DNA of 6,069 nucleotides, taken from the NCBI GenBank assembly GCA_041584055.1, contig JBFHER010000242.1, positions 1 through 6,069 on the forward strand. The letters run 5' to 3'. The translations under genes and the position numbers were made by a program. Shown one piece after another: positions 6,018 through 6,069 of this stretch. The stretch is from JBFHER01 sp041584055 (GTDB lineage Bacteria; Bacteroidota; Bacteroidia; Bacteroidales; UBA5342). The notes beneath the pieces are model-generated. The model did not search any database and had not been told where the DNA came from. It worked only from the letters and a program-made list of their open reading frames with translations. Position 1 is the first letter of the stretch, and each line of letters opens with the position of its first letter.

Positions 6018-6069
6018 TTACATGCGTTCAGGGACATTCATTCCAAGCAGGCTTACTGCCCTCCTGACA
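6018..6069 (-). CDS. argS: Arginyl-tRNA synthetase, C-terminal end only
   Basis: The minus-strand frame entering from the right edge reads VRRAVSLLGMNVPERM and stops at TAA (6018-6020). Arginyl-tRNA synthetases commonly end in a helix followed by LLGIxxPERM or a close variant, from the tRNA-anticodon-binding DALR domain, and this matches well. The other two minus frames here stop within 5 and 14 codons. Only 16 codons are visible, so identification rests on this tail. No clear terminator follows: the nearest stem after the stop (TTTAATT/AATTAAA near 5980-5996) is pure A/T with no T-run. Confidence 0.65.
   Translation of the reverse strand, partial: VRRAVSLLGMNVPERM

Noticed and set aside
1..6069. 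CRISPR array, tRNA, rRNA, insertion sequence or phage genes
   Set aside because: I saw no regularly spaced direct repeats, cloverleaf, rRNA-like segment, transposase or integrase on either strand.

Overview
The window is AT-rich with weak Shine-Dalgarno signals, and every supportable gene lies on the minus strand. Protein character (a eukaryote-like NADP isocitrate dehydrogenase, a Tat-dependent ferredoxin/NrfD pair with a small c-type cytochrome, a lipoprotein with a short signal peptide) and TAnnTTTG-type -7 motifs suggest a member of the Bacteroidota. This is an inference from sequence style, not a database match.

Layout in the direction of transcription (right to left). The right edge (6069-6018) holds the last 16 codons of a gene ending LLGMNVPERM, which looks like the C-terminus of arginyl-tRNA synthetase. 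A roughly 514-base non-coding interval (6017-5504) follows. Its argS-proximal part is richer in GC and carries four successive inverted repeats (5964-5857); the rest is very AT-rich and probably contains the icd promoter. Next is a complete icd gene (5503-4277), closed by a clear intrinsic terminator (4252-4219).

Beyond the terminator is a five-gene cluster running off the left edge: a secreted DUF302-like protein of unknown function (4112-3216), a small lipoprotein with a heavy-metal-associated domain (3068-2739), a Tat-exported ferredoxin-like iron-sulfur subunit (2696-1734), a ten-helix NrfD/HybB/ActC-like quinone-interacting membrane subunit (1722-379) and a monohaem c-type cytochrome (374 to beyond 1). 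The last three are tightly spaced (gaps of 11 and 4 bases) and form an obvious electron-transfer module: quinone pool, NrfD-type protein, iron-sulfur relay, periplasmic cytochrome c. No molybdopterin, hydrogenase or multihaem catalytic subunit is visible, so either it lies beyond the left edge or the module only moves electrons between quinone and cytochrome c.

The most notable observation is in the iron-sulfur subunit. Of its four cysteine motifs, II and III are intact, but I and IV each lack the second cysteine (Ala106 and Ser230). In the DmsB/NarH/FdnH fold, motifs I and IV build one pair of clusters together, so the losses look coordinated and predict altered, possibly [3Fe-4S], clusters in that half of the protein.
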